NCBI GenBank assembly: GCA_030770545.1
Contig: CM061102.1
Coordinates: 9,909,501-9,973,500 of the forward strand
Direction of reading: 5' to 3'
DNA from: Macropodus opercularis
Taxonomy: Eukaryota > Chordata > Actinopteri > Anabantiformes > Osphronemidae
DNA: 64,000 nt
The position numbers and the translations under genes are program-made. This document shows positions 10,931 through 22,464 of this stretch, one piece after another (position 1 is the stretch's first letter; each line of letters begins with the position of its first letter). The notes below the pieces were generated by a model. It saw only the letters and a program-made list of their open reading frames with translations, was not told the DNA's origin and did no database searches.

Positions 10931-13900
10931 CTGTGAAATAAAATGCAAATATTTCAACAATCTGCACGAAATGTTTTGTACCAGAATGTGCTGATCCAAC
11001 AACAGTATTCAATTTCTGGTAGGCTGCACTATTGAAAGGCTTAGAGGCAACATTAAGAGGAGTAGACGCCATTTCTATTCATAGTAATTTGTTTTTTAGC
11101 TTTGGTTGTGATGAATTTACATCAGAGCAGCTGTTGATAGACTTACCTGTTCACAGCACTGTTCCCGTTGCTGGTGGTCACTTTGGCTGCTGCACTGTTG
11201 GCTTTGTTCACTGGCTTTGTGGACCCCTGAGATTTATCTTTTCCTCGATCTGCATAAAGACAACATAAACACTATTGACATACAAAAACATCATCTTTAG
11301 TTTATTAAAACAGGCACTTCTTAAATTGGAGGAGCTGAGGTTAGCAAGGCACAGTAAGGATTCAAACCGCTGGGCAGCATCACTAACCAAATAAAGCTTC
11401 AGCCGTAATAAAAACAATTGTGTTTCACTCACCCCCATCCTCTGAAATCCCTTCTTCTGTCTTGCTTGTGCTGGTGGCAGGCTTGCCTGTGCTGCCGGGT
11501 CCATTCTGCTGATTGGCAGGGGTGGCACTGCGCGCTGGCTGCTCCTTGTGATGAAACTCGTTTTCAGGGACCATGTGCACCTTCTGGCTTTTCAAACGAC
11601 CTGAATAACTGTAAGATGCATAAGGGGTTTGCACAGTGCACAGACAAATCCTCAAAATCACACGGTGTAAATAAAATTACTTTGAGAGGGAGAGACTGTC
11701 ATCCATTTGATATATATCAGTGATATATAGCCTGCAACTATAAGCTTGGATAAAAAGTCGACTGAACTCACTAAAAACTCTCCCATATCTGTTCAATAAA
11801 TAAAAGTCAATGATCACCTTAAATTGCTAAGACCTTCTAGAACCTAATCATCCATTATCATAAAAACACTAGAACATCTGTGTTTGGTCACCGCACCAAT
11901 GTATTCGTGTATAAATCATGAATTGGGCTACAATCTACCCATATCTGCACATTAAATTATATCAGTTAAGTGTACGCTCTACAGAGAGCGAACACCACAC
12001 AATGCTGTGTTACCCCATTGCTAAGGCATATAGGTCTGGCCTCTTGTCCTTCTCCTCTAGGCAGATCTTGTGGACACGAGCCTCTAGTGCTTGGCCAAGG
12101 TTGAGGACCTTAGGGTAGCACGGCAGGATCTTTGTAAGCACAATAAGAATATTTCGAATGTGTGTGTAATCTCCTGTCTCCAGGCAGTGAACTGAAGCCT
12201 GTACGGGGCAAAGAGAGAGAAGACATGATTAATGCACCGAGCTAAGTCGATTGTCATTATTTCATTTATCAATATTGTTTTAAAAGCTCACTTTAGTCAG
12301 CATGTAGTGCCATTTGTGCACCACATGCCTAAAGTTCTCATAATCCAGCTGATCTGCTTTGTTTCCGCCATCAAAGCCTGTGGCTCTGAAGATGGTCAGG
12401 AAACCGGGGTAATTGACACACTCCTACAACCAAACAATGAGAAGGTAAAGATTCATTCCCAGCTCATCATGCAGCACAAAATACACACAATAGCCTTTAG
12501 TGAGTCCAGACCAGAAATTTAAGATACAACTGAATCAATGTGTAGAGAGCAGGATGAACTGGACCTTCTCATAGGTTGCGCGGTCACTGTGCCAACGGGT
12601 CACCGTCTCCAGCATGCAGCATAGGAAGCGTCCGTAACGGTGGGACTCATTCTCTGTACAGCTGGCCACAGTGTAGATGATAGCAGAGAACACCTGTAGC
12701 ACAATGTGGAAAGGATTTGCATTAATAAGGCACAAAATAAATCTACACTCTATAATGGATATAAGGAAGCGATTCTCTATACGCATGTCATACCCTGTCA
12801 TAGCACAGGAGCGTGCAGAAGTTTGGCGTCTTCTGCTGGTGGACCAGCTCGACGAAGCGGGCACAGTACACGGCATCAATGGAGGAGAAGATGCAGCGAG
12901 GGAACAGACAGAGCTGCAGGAACTTTGTTATGGTCTCATTCTTTGTGGATTCTATCAGTAGGCATTTAAAGGTATATTAGCAACAGAGACAGACAGGACA
13001 ATGAACAAAAGACTTGTCCTAGAGGTTCTGTGGATGTGATATTTGTCCAGCCTGAACTACAGGTCTTCACATGTAAACTACCTTCTGTCATGAACAGTAC
13101 TTACTACTGAAATAAATAAATTAAAGCATTGAATGCTTGTTTTTTGACATTAACCAAACTCTTACACTTAAAACGTACATCCTCTCTCAACAGTGTAGCG
13201 TAATGTTCACAAAGTGAGATGCTTCACTACTGTCAGGTAAACATCGGGAAACTTACTGGCCAACAGCCAATTGTCTTTTTCCAGTTTAAGGCGATGCAGA
13301 ACCCTCTGAACATGTTCAAGCTGCTTTTTCTCTTCCTCCTGCAGTTTTTCCTGCAGGGCAGTACATCGTTCTTTCTCCTTCTTTTTCTTATTCATGGGCT
13401 ACATTGGGAATAAATTGAGGAAACATGTAAATGATAAACATAGAGAAGACTGGACATGAACTAATAATTTCATACTCTTAAGGGTTCTTAACATTACAAG
13501 ACCAAAACATTGTGCGTATATTTGTTCCATGTTTGGAATTAATACTTCCTAATTTGAATTTAATGGAAATTAGTTTTCGGTACAGACTACTAGTATGAAC
13601 TACCAAGAACCAACTACTCACGATCTCTGGGTTCTCCTCAATTGCTTTGATCTGGGCCTTGAGCTTGTTGACCTCACGCTCATAGGCAGAATGAGGGACA
13701 GCCAGGTCGTACATAGTGAGGGACCAGAAGGTGGCGTAGAACTGAGGACGGAGGTCATCCCAGACTCTGGCAGGATGGAGCGACACCACAGCCTCATGCA
13801 CTGGTGTCATCACTTGTTCACAAGCGGACACATACTTGTGCACCTTCTGCTGCTGGCGGTTACCTTTCTCTGCTTTCTTTAGCTCATCATACTTAGACTG

Positions 13901-16900
13901 TGAATAAAGAGCATTTAAGAGCATTGTTTAAAATGGTGTCTCAGTGACGTAATGTCAACCTTTGATGTTATACAGACTAGATTCTATGACATATTCACGA
14001 CTTAAAAGAACAGTCCACTCACCAATATCTGATGGGCGTACATTGGTCGAGAGAGGAAGAATGCTGCATCGTGTGGCGTGTGGAATTGGTTGCAAAGGAT
14101 GTCAATGGAAGGAACCCGCTTGATGTAGTCCTCTGTGCTGAGGTTCGAGGCCAGAAAGCCACCAAACTGTACCAATGTGTCATGACACTGCAAAAACAAA
14201 AGGCAAATGTCAGGAAATGAGAGGTAAATTATATCTAAAAGGACACAACTGCCAGCAGATGTTTTTCCTGCTAAAAACATAGAAAGTGTTTACATCTGGG
14301 TGTATACCTGATCATAGAGGTGGCCAACGAGTTTAAGATGTTTTTCTCCGCCTTCTAAGAAAACCACACCATTTCGTTGCTGAGCCATTAGTAGACACAG
14401 TGGCAGAGCCAGTTCATGGTCCAGCAGTACATCCTTCAAGCGCTGCGATGACTTCTTTGTGTTCCTTATTTGGCCAAAATAGCCGCCCTAATGGTAGAAT
14501 CACAAACAGAATGACAGTTATGGGTATGTGTACAGACCTTTTCAAAAGACTATTAAAAACAAATAAAAAAGTATTTATATAAAAAAAAAAAGCATGTACC
14601 TCAGCTTTGAGTTGCTCCCCTCCTGTCATGGCCTCTAACTGCTCTGATGTCATCTCATCTGTGATTTCAATGCCAGCCATCTTCTGTACCACCTCTTTCA
14701 GAATCAATAGGTCAAAGCTGTAGGGAGGGAAAGATATGCATGTGATGAGAAATCTGTTTTTGATTGATATTAAAAGCAGTGTGTAGAGCCAATTTTTCCA
14801 TCCAGTGTAGAGCTACGTACCTCTTCCCTGCTTTGAGCTGATTGGTAACATACTGAAGAAGGCCAGCCAGCTCAATAGGGTATTTTCTGAACACGGATCC
14901 ACACAGACTTGCCAGACCTTGGTAACAAGAAACCGGTCTATGTTAAATACTCATTAAAACATCAAACTGTTTCTACCATTTTGTATTCAAGACGGTCAAT
15001 ACGACTGTACAGTAACAGCCCAGTAAACTATGAGGCTACATACTCTGAAGCCATGAGGAGATTGTGGTGTCATCATGCTTCATTTTCTCCTTCTCTGGAT
15101 TAGCCAGAGCCTCGATGATGCAATCTAAAGACAGAGTTAAGGGCAACAACCCAGAAATCAAGAAAGAACCACATGCACCCTGCTAACATTACATGCATAA
15201 GACAGGAGCTACATGCACACACACACACACACATGAATACACAAGATCTTATCTGAATGGCTAAACTGGTAACACTGAAGGATACAGGCCAAGACATCAT
15301 AATTGAGGGATGTGAGGTACTTCAAGGAATCCACCACTGGAACGATAAGATTGTCGTACCACTGAATCTGAGACAGCATCTGTCAAACAGAAGAGAAATA
15401 TAGATCAAATTTCTTTAGTATTTCTTAACAATTTTGCATACATTTGCAATATTGGGAATATTGGGAAATATAAAATGCAAAGTCATTGCCTTTGTATGAG
15501 AACAGCATGAGACTTTACTGAAGCTGAAAAGGGCTCAGCTGTTTATGCACACTTTGTGCTAACAGAGGGAGAATGTTGTAAAAATTACATAAAAACCTGT
15601 ATTATATATTTCAATATATATGCATATGTACAAACTGATTATTTATGAAAGAACAGCACAACACATTCCCCTTTTGTGAATCTTAACAAAGTTTATTATA
15701 ATTAATGGTTTTTAAAGAATTTCTAAAACAAAAATGTGGTGTGACATGGTGTAGAACAGCAAAAATTATAATGTAATTGCCTTGGTACTTTGTTGACATC
15801 ATGCAAAATACACTTACATAATCAAAGAGGATGGTGGGATTGCTATGGCTCAACTTGCCAATTTGCCTTCCAGATTGTTTCACATTGTCTTTGGTCAACC
15901 GCCTAGGGAGCAGAGACAGAAAGCAGCAGATTAAAACATAACACGGCAGTAACTTTTAATACTTAGCAGCACAAACAGAGAAAAAAGAACAGTTTGGTGC
16001 CAACACCAAATAAACATGGTCGATGTGAAGCTTGTCGATGCCACCCTCCAGTATGACAACAATGATTTTGGTGTTTTGATTACACACTACTAAAAGCAGG
16101 GAAAATTGCACTATAATGGCACATTTGATTCAGCAGGGACTCACTTCATAATGTATTTGGCTCTTTCCACAGTCTGAGCTTTGACTTTAACCAGCAGTGG
16201 ATGACTAGAATAGGTTTCATTCTTCCACTGACCATATAACCTGTACCTGAGGGAGCATGAGCAAAGAAGGCACAATTAAACAGAAGTATTGAAAACAGTG
16301 TAGGGTATATGTCAACCTCATTTGCTTTTAGCTATCCTATTGAGCAAGAAAATTATTTTAAAACAGCTTATATGCAAGTCATTTGTTGTGTGTTGTATTT
16401 GGATCAAGCAACGACTACAAATATAACATTAACAAATTCATCCCTAAGCGTAATCTACCATAAGATATGCAAACAGAGCAGTTCCCCAGGACAGCGTTCC
16501 CAGATACTGAGGCTTTAATATGCTGTGTGTCTGTGTCTTTTACCTGTGCTGGTAGGGAAAGAGTTTGAAGAGGCCCCACAGCTCCTCAGACATGCAGGCA
16601 TTACACTCCATTAGAGAAAGAGAAGGGAGAAGCACCTGGTCTGCAATGCTCAGGAAGCAACTCAACAATGTGTCCTGCGATGAAAATACAATCAACATGA
16701 GACAAAACTCAGTGACATACACTACAGGAATACATTTGCAAAGCTCTAAATGTATTTACTCTTCAAATCAAAAACACTGTTCTACTGTGACATCTTTTAG
16801 ACCTACCATTTTGTCCTTGACATCAGATCTCCCATCACTTTGGTACTGAGAAGCACACAAAACACCAAAAATGAGAACAAAGGCTAATATTATCTAGGCT

Positions 16901-19900
16901 GCATTGGTAGTAATGTTTTTTTTTTACCTCTTTCATGAAGGCTTTGCCTAGGCGCACAATCTTTGCGAAAAGGATGGGGTCATGGGAGAGGTGAGGGCCT
17001 AGGTAAGAGAGCATGCTGAACGTGTCCCTGCGTAGGTCTTCAAAGTTCTCTGCAGGCTGAGGGGCTCGCTTGTTCCTCAGTGGATGTATTACCCCACCTC
17101 TTGCCCCCTTAGGTACGCCAGCTCTGTGATTTAAAACAAGTGAATCAGAGGTTGCAGGTGTCTGACATCAATATTAGGCTAAACTGGAATACAAGGCACT
17201 AGTAAAGGTTCTGACTACATGTGTCGAGAAGCAAGTGAAACAGGCACAAAAAAAAAAATCACCTTCTGTAAAGAGGCTCCACCATCAGGTGCACAAGCTG
17301 GCACAGTGCCAATGCAATGGGCTTGTGAGAAGTAGCATAGAAGAAAGGCATCTGGTCCATAATACTCTGGGCATGGTGCCAGTCTCCAATTCTAAGCAGC
17401 GCTTCTAACAGACCAAGCTTTTGGTTATCAGGTGGCTGTGAGCACAGAAAAGAGCAGCAACTGAGTGTCTGAAAATACCAGTAAGGCTGTAAATAAGTCA
17501 TTTTACTTCAGGTGAATTTCAATAGGCTTAAAATGTGTTTCCAAAATGGATACCTTCTCATTTTTCTCCTCCTCCTTCTCTTTCTCCTTTTCTTTGTCAT
17601 CACTTTTTTCTGAGGGCAACACAACCATTACCAGCTTGCGAGCGATCTGCTTGGCTTCCGAGATGTCTCGTTTGTGTTCCTCTATTATGGTGGCATCTAG
17701 TGGCATAAGCTGGAATCACGAGAGACAAAGAAAGTACAGCATGACCAAAGGTTCAGACCAGGTACAGGGAATTCAACACAACACTTTACAAAACATACTG
17801 ATATGATAATAAAGCAAATGAAATGAAAATTAGGGGCACAAATCACAGACATCATAGGACCACAGTAATCAGTTTGGCCTCATTCAATTTTTAATTGAAT
17901 ATTTATGGGTGACCTGTGCTGAGAAGCAGCATAGCTAGACTGTATTTAACTAGTGTGACAATTAGCTGAACTAGTTGCTATGGCCATGAAGATTCTCAGT
18001 CATCCAGGTGAGGTTGTCTGGAAGTGGAGTCATGACCTGTAGGTGTATGTTTTTCTTACATGTACATAGAGGTCTTCAAGCTCTATCAGGTTGTGATGAA
18101 GCAGAGCAGCAGCAATGTGATACAGAGACTTAGGGGTTTCCTCATTTGGCTCCTGACAAAAGAAAAGAAAATAACAAAATAAAACATTTTCACATTTTCT
18201 TGCTTATAAGACATATTAGCCTTAGTCACATAGAATTTATATTCTTACCTGGTAGAATTTGAACTTAAAGCCCAGAATGTGGCAAAGGGTGAGTGGTTCA
18301 CACATGTAGGACTTGATTAGAGATAGGAAAAACTCGTCTTGGTCAGATCGGCTCTCGTACACCTCCAGAATTATGTCCAAAACACGATTAGGGTCTAAGT
18401 TGAAACATCCTAGAGGCAGAAGATAAAAAACGAATGAAGTAACAAAGTATAACTGAATGACAGGTACTACATTAACTGTGCTTACACAACGCCTTTCAAA
18501 GACTGAAATGATTTACATTAAACTTTTAAAAGCTTATGAACTTTTAGTGAACTCAGACAGAATCAGACTCTAGGTCCCAGCAAGGGACAGTGTTTAAGAT
18601 AATCCATAAAACAACAGTTGATAACAGTAGCAGTAATGGAAGACGCCTGTAGAAAGAGTTGGCTTATGGTATGTTTAAGGAAAGGACCTGCTCCTTTACA
18701 CACAAGGCATAACAGTACCTATGAGGGACTTGATGCTCTCCAGGACAAGGTGGCTGGTGACATTGCTTGACAGATCTTGGCCAAGCTCAGTAATTAATTT
18801 GGCATAACCCTCGTTTTCCTCTCGCAGCAAGTTAAACTTTTGTTGCTTGTAGCTGTAAAAAAATGAAAAATTGTACAACTTACAGAGTAGCACGGTCCAC
18901 ATACATTTTCCATTTGGCTTTCATGTGTCAGTTAAAGAGTTTCAGTTAAACTCTGCACTTACAAAAGTTTTGTCTTGATTTTTACAATTTTCTGATTGAA
19001 TTGATGAGCCTGTTTAATAAGTCCAAGAGATTCAAGTGTTTCTGGATCCAGCCTCTCTTTCAGGATGGCTTCTGGAACAAAAATCTGAAAAAAAAAAACA
19101 ACAACAAAAAAAACAGGTTAAGTAATACTGGAGTGCAAAGATAGGCCATATAAGAAATGGGAAAAACTTTGCTCTGGATCTAAGACAGTTGACTTTGGAT
19201 AAAGAATGTAATTAAGTAATATTGTTCTTACCACACATGCTCCCACCAGCTGTGTGTAATGGTCACGTTTGTTTTTGTCTTCCAGTGCACCTGTCTCCAA
19301 ATCTATTAAAATTATTAAATATTACTTCTCTAAAAGATATTACAATGTGAAACTTTCAGTATTTAAGACACTGTAATAATTCTAAAAACCAAACCAATAA
19401 AACATACCTAGTATACAGAACACGTCAGCTAAAATTGATGACAAGTCATCTCGGAGTTCCTGAAAGGGGAACAAAAAGTGATGAGTCAGTATCAAGTCAA
19501 GCTACGCATAGTTACCAAACTCCTAAACAGTTGCTTCAGGCAATTATTTCAGTTTCTGAAAAAATACATAAAGGTGGTAGGTGAATTAATAATTGTAAAT
19601 GCCAAACTCAGACACAGATATGTACAATATTGTAACCTTAATATTGTAAGCCAAAAGAATAAAAAGCATTTATACCATCATGTCCCCAAGGACATTGACG
19701 ACAAGGTCCAACTTCAGGTTCCCCAGTACAACTTGCCAGCAGAGCTCATATAAAGCTGACTGTATGTCTGCAGAGGTAAACAGACCCAACACAAGATACA
19801 GGGGATTTAGGATTGACAGGAAATATCTGTAAATAATTTTATTACAAGTGATTATTATTGTTGCACAACATATATCAAAACAACAAAACACTACAGAATG

Positions 19901-22112
19901 GAGTCAACAAACAGCACAGACACAAACAGGAAAAAAACATTTCCGTCATTTTATGTTCACGCCTGAAACCGATCCGTGCATGTTGTGTGTCAGACCTGAC
20001 TAGGGTGTGTCTTTAACTAGCGTGAGCATACGAGTTGGGTTTGGTGTAGAGTGGATATTAATCACATAGTGGCGGTAAAGGGACTGTCTGGTAGCAAGAT
20101 TTCCTTCCTGTTTCGAAGCTCCTGTGTTTTTGTATGTCATGTCATGTCATAACATTTTAAAAATATATCCCTTTCTTACATAGCTGATCAGTTCAAAATA
20201 ATACAACTCCATGTCTGTGTGCAAAACAAGGAAGCCTGATTACACTGAAAGATAAATAATGTTAGAATATATGGTAATTCTTAACTTACCTCTAATCTCG
20301 CTTCCATGATCGGTCTTTTCTGTGAGTTCTTTGCAGAGTTGTATGCTATGAAACAAGGTTAAAAAATGGCCATTAATATTATTGAAACATAACTATCCAG
20401 TCTCCACACTACAAAAAGTAACATTGTGAAAAAGAAGATTCACCAAAAACGTCATAACTGTATGAAATTGTGCACGCGCATAAATTGCAGAGATGCTTGG
20501 CACCTACGACCCCCAGTGCTTCTAGATGCAGGCAATGTTAGAACTGCCTGTTTATCTAAATGCTAATACAGTTGATTCAGCTATGTATTGGCACGGCAGA
20601 GTACTAAAAAGTCATAATGTATGGGAAACGACTAAGAAACACAGCATAACAAAGGTTTATGTAGCTTCACCACGGCTCTGAACACACATCCAGGTTGATG
20701 TGAGGCGCTTCATATTCTGTGCACCAGGCAAATTAAAGAACTGTAAATCTAAAGAGCTGGACACACAAAAAAGGGACATGGGTGCATGGTTTAAATACAT
20801 AGATTCCCTGGAATATTTTACAAGTCAGTTGTGGTGAATATCTGCAGCACTGACATTCTTCAGTTTAGTAAAACTAGTGCATCTCAATACAGGCCCTTCT
20901 TGAAGGCCTACGGCTTTAGCTACTAGTAGCTGGGCCTGTTTTACAGTGTGATGGGTTTTGTGTTTCCGTCTGTGCGTGATTTCAAGTTAATGAATGAAGA
21001 CCGACTATATTGCCGTGTTTTGAGGGCGATGAAACCGACCTCTGCCTTCAGTCCTGGGGATTCCTGGTGGTAAGATGAGCGATGTGTGGCTGCCGAGATT
21101 CACGTATTGAGCATTAAGTGCAACTTTAACCCTCCGCCCAAATACGTCCAGCTCACCCAGGTGAATGATGTCACAGCGAATATTCAGTCAGGAGTTTGTT
21201 TAGCAGGCGATAAAAGACGGGGTGCACAAATAACTAGCTTAACATTAGCCAACGGGGTGTAGCGTTAGCTTTAGCTGCACGTTGAACGATGCCATTGCTG
21301 CCTCCTTTTAATGGCGTTTAACCAAAATAAATGAAATTATTAAAAGCTACCAACTAACTCGTGTCTACTCTGCACGGATATGCCAAGACAGGTGACATCT
21401 CATATGCGTCGCAGCTGGCGTTAATGTTAACCCTCAAGATCGGCGGATCGGTCAGCTATGGTTTCCCTCCACTGGAGTGAGTGCTTTCTTTACAACGAAC
21501 CAACCGATGGGCACAAAAGACGTTTCATTAGCAGCTGTTCATCAAGCACCCGTGGGAGGCTGTCAGGGGCTGGACACAACGCGTACTTACATTTACAAGC
21601 CAGTAACATGACGTTTCGTTAAAAAAATAGGAGTTCTACGTGATCTACCTAAATGCTAACTAACGTTAGCTTAGCTTTGATCATCGTGTTTACAAATGAA
21701 CGGAGGCTATAGGTGGAGCGTAAGCTAACAGGATTGTTAGCATGCAGGTAAAATTAAATGACCCTGTTAAATGCACTTAACGTCTCTACTGAATAAATAA
21801 GGCAACCAGCTCCATTCGGTGTCGAAATGCAGCCACATGTAATCACGTGTTGTATTCTAACATCCTTGTTAATGCCTGTGGGCCACTTGAGCTGCCCTTA
21901 GCTTGCTAACCTTACCGCTTGTGTTAGCCATAGCAACTCGGAACGAACGGCCTTCACGGCGATGCTAGCTGCGTATTTTTTTAATCGGCTAACAACAGTT
22001 GAGCCATTAAAACGCGTAACATTTTGCTGAGGTTCGGGTCTACTTACAATTCCTGTTTTCCTGATTTTTCCCAGTTCTTGATCCATTCACCAGGGAGAAT
22101 AAGTGTCGCCAT
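6754..22112 (-). CDS. thoc2: THO complex subunit 2 (thoc2), complete, 37 coding exons
   Basis: Thoc2 is the large scaffold of the nuclear THO complex, which with UAP56 and ALYREF forms TREX and couples transcription, splicing and mRNA export. The model reads from ATG at 22110-22112 (MATLILPGEWIKNWEKSGK) to TAA at 6754-6756; 4671 nt give 1556 residues, against about 1593 in human. Conserved stretches include YKQQKFNLLREENEGYAKLI (exon 7), PPDNQKLGLLEALL (exon 11), CNACMSEELWGLFK (exon 14), SGRQIGKLSHSNPTILFDY (exon 16) and QFYATFWSLTMYDLAVPH (exon 23). The last third is a lysine/glutamate-rich disordered tail. All junctions are GT-AG and keep phase. The C-terminus (KKQYP) is shorter than the human KKHHKSSDKHR. 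The gene is tail-to-tail with gria3 and lies downstream of stag2 on the same strand. Confidence 0.95.
9083..9124. repeat. (TATAGA)n-like AT microsatellite
   Basis: Imperfect TATATAGA repeats lie in the intron between thoc2 exons 32 and 33. Confidence 0.85.
9347..9661 (-). other. thoc2: Open stretch in thoc2 intron 32, candidate alternative or poison exon
   Basis: On the thoc2 strand this 315-nt segment lies between an acceptor-like cggatccag and a strong donor-like gtgagg. It holds an open frame of over 100 codons ending SEGKKPAPTKRE and stop, with serine/proline-rich then charged composition. Read from exon 32 in phase 0 with the upstream acceptor it meets a stop after three codons. With an internal acceptor (gtccag at 9640-9645) the long frame opens instead. 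I recognise no homologue. It could be a regulated exon or chance. Confidence 0.3.
11147..14717 (-). CDS. thoc2: thoc2 coding exons 20-30
   Basis: Coding exons: 14600-14717, 14308-14487, 14023-14187, 13622-13897, 13257-13398, 12794-12951, 12565-12693, 12292-12423, 12014-12198, 11433-11608, 11147-11249. They encode the conserved end of the folded part, including RYGRFLCCMLETVTRWHSDR, the IRNILIVLTKILPCYPKVLN segment and VPENEFHHKE. Exon 24 has the basic NKKKKEKERC stretch. Exon 26 uses a gtccag donor. Confidence 0.93.
14821..17709 (-). CDS. thoc2: thoc2 coding exons 10-19
   Basis: Coding exons: 17554-17709, 17263-17435, 16928-17123, 16807-16845, 16544-16674, 16145-16246, 15818-15902, 15286-15379, 15044-15124, 14821-14917. 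Exon 10 carries an acidic/basic KEKEKEKEEEKNEK run, as in the mammalian protein. Exon 13 is only 39 nt. Exon 17 uses a gtatcc donor, the weakest in the gene, but the phase and the next exon (YCIIEALANPEKEK) confirm it. Confidence 0.93.
15216..15233. repeat. (CA)n microsatellite
   Basis: A pure CA run of about nine units lies in a thoc2 intron. Confidence 0.9.
18060..22112 (-). CDS. thoc2: thoc2 coding exons 1-9 (N-terminal helical part)
   Basis: Coding exons in order of transcription: 22048-22112, 20290-20345, 19676-19767, 19408-19459, 19232-19302, 18963-19084, 18719-18852, 18249-18409, 18060-18152. They encode residues 1-282. Intron 1 is the largest (about 1.7 kb) and carries the promoter-type hexamers described under findings. 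The start is supported by the WIKNWEKSG motif shared with mammals and a GGCGAC context after the ATG. Confidence 0.93.
20346..22047 (-). other. thoc2: thoc2 intron 1, CpG- and GCTAAC-rich
   Basis: No coding exon is visible in this 1.7-kb intron. Its half nearer exon 1 contains many CpGs and repeated GCTAAC/GTTAGC hexamers (21264-21993). This suggests transcription-start-associated DNA that continues into the intron. Confidence 0.7.
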
Positions 22113-22460
22113 CTTCCATCCACTCAGCCCGGATGTCTAGTTCATCATGGTACACAGGGTCAAATGTGGCGACTAGCTGCTGCTAGCTTACTGTTGCATG
22201 GTGGGACACCGAGGCTCGTCTCTCCGGCTCAGGCTTTGTTAATAAAAGTGGATTTCAATTTTTCCACAAACCCCACTGCTCTTGGTTTTCATTTGCTTGT
22301 TAATTGTGTAATAATAGTACCTTAAATAACCTTTTTAAAATGACACCACTAAGCTCATGAAGGCTGAGTAAACATTAAATATTCTACAACATTCAGAACA
22401 TTGTTCAGACTTTCATGTGCACCACCGTTGGTAGAATGGACTGACAGGCAGGTTCTTGAA
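22113..22460 (-). promoter_or_regulatory. thoc2: thoc2 promoter region and thoc2-stag2 gap
   Basis: About 350 bases separate the thoc2 start codon from the stag2 poly(A) signal. There is no TATA box at a suitable distance, and CpGs and GCTAGC motifs cluster at 22170-22220. The sequence AAGATGGCGAC spanning the start codon resembles the YY1 element often found at TATA-less starts. No room remains for another gene. Confidence 0.6.
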
Positions 22461-22464
22461 GTCA

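Noticed and set aside
10496..10936. 146-codon plus-strand frame rich in Ser, Leu and Phe
   Set aside because: It is the antisense of thoc2 exon 31, whose Lys/Glu codons read as Phe/Leu/Ser on the other strand.
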